Source: an uncultured Collinsella sp.
GTDB taxonomy: Bacteria > Actinomycetota > Coriobacteriia > Coriobacteriales > Coriobacteriaceae
DNA: 6,020 nt
NCBI GenBank assembly: GCA_900548935.1
Contig: URMR01000107.1
Location: 1 to 6,020 of the forward strand
Direction of reading: 5' to 3'
The notes under the pieces were generated by a model that saw nothing but the letters and a program-made list of their open reading frames with translations, did no database searches and was not told the DNA's origin. Of this stretch, positions 5,839 to 6,020 are shown piece after piece; position 1 is the first letter of the stretch; each line of letters starts with the position of its first letter. Both the position numbers and the translations under genes were made by a program.

Positions 5839-5914
5839 GCCTCCGTAGCTCAGGGGATAGAGCACCGCTCTCCTAAAGCGGGTGTCGACGGTTCGAATCC
5901 GCCCGGGGGCACCA
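5839..5914 (+). tRNA. tRNA-Arg, anticodon CCT
   Basis: A complete 76-base cloverleaf with encoded CCA. The acceptor stem GCCTCCG (5839-5845) pairs with CGGGGGC (5904-5910) with one G-U; the D stem is GCTC/GAGC (5848-5851, 5860-5863). The anticodon stem CCGCT/AGCGG (5865-5869, 5877-5881) encloses the loop CTCCTAA, with anticodon CCT at 5872-5874, reading AGG. The variable loop is GTGTC and the T loop TTCGAAT (5892-5898). The T stem GACGG/CCGCC has one A-C mismatch (5888 with 5902), which is unusual but does not prevent the fold. Confidence 0.97.
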
Positions 5915-5923
5915 GGAAAATCG

Positions 5924-5964
5924 CAGGTCAGGAGTTATTTTTGCTTCTGACCTGTTCTGGTTTT
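5924..5964 (+). terminator. Hairpin downstream of the tRNA, probable terminator
   Basis: CAGGTCAG (5924-5931) pairs perfectly with CTGACCTG (5947-5954). Four further inner pairs, two of them G-U, extend the stem to 12 and leave the loop TATTTTT (5936-5942). The following TTCTGGTTTT is only moderately T-rich, so termination is likely but not certain. It lies 10 bases after the tRNA CCA. The rest of the window, to 6020, shows no gene. Confidence 0.6.
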
Positions 5965-6020
5965 GGGGTTAAGAACCGCTTCCGTTTGTAAATCTGGTAA
6001 GTAAATATTATGACTTCCCG

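Noticed and set aside
5839..5914. tRNA 3' end as an integration (att) site
   Set aside because: No repeat of the tRNA 3' end and no integrase gene are seen in the window.
5803..5991. Plus-strand 62-codon frame across the tRNA gene
   Set aside because: It overlaps the whole tRNA-Arg gene and its promoter, and has no supporting start signal.
6006..6011. TATTAT near the window end as a possible -10 box
   Set aside because: The only -35-like sequence, TTGTAA at 5986-5991, is 14 bases away, and no gene is visible downstream to support it.

Overview
The window is high-GC bacterial DNA with dense, mostly plus-strand genes, strong AGGAGG-type ribosome binding sites and AT-rich intergenic gaps. Composition, the hydrogenase-maturation and ferredoxin-linked redox genes, and a mannose-family PTS with a DUF956 gene suggest an anaerobic gut actinobacterium of the Coriobacteriia, Collinsella-like. 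This assignment is inferred from style and gene content; no marker gene was compared.

Layout. (1) Positions 1-2015 hold the end of a redox operon: a 5'-truncated FAD/NAD(P) oxidoreductase of the GltD (glutamate synthase small subunit) family with iron-sulfur motifs at both ends, then hypA, a nickel chaperone for [NiFe]-hydrogenase maturation. (2) Positions 2016-2420 are an AT-rich intergenic region. It holds a 67-bp palindromic repeat, a small hairpin, repeated GTTTAAACAAA motifs, and a probable promoter whose TATAAT box lies inside an inverted repeat. (3) Positions 2421-5184 encode a complete mannose-family PTS permease: fused EIIAB, then EIIC and EIID, tightly spaced and with C-ending codon bias suggesting high expression. 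(4) Positions 5235-5703 hold a strong hairpin terminator that overlaps a plausible promoter, then a DUF956 (ManO-like) gene. (5) Positions 5712-5780 hold a second copy of the palindromic repeat, placed just after a stop codon like the first. (6) Positions 5839-5914 hold a tRNA-Arg(CCT) with its own promoter and a hairpin downstream; no gene is visible after that to the window end.

Together, EIIAB, EIIC and EIID import and phosphorylate a hexose (mannose, glucose or a related sugar) using phosphate passed from PEP through HPr, and the DUF956 protein is a conserved companion of unknown role. The oxidoreductase and hypA probably close a hydrogenase- or formate-related electron-transfer cluster whose main subunits lie upstream. 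No wholly new multigene system is visible. The most interesting items are the paired palindromes with their strand-biased mismatches, the promoter nested in the PTS terminator, and the dyad around the PTS -10 box.
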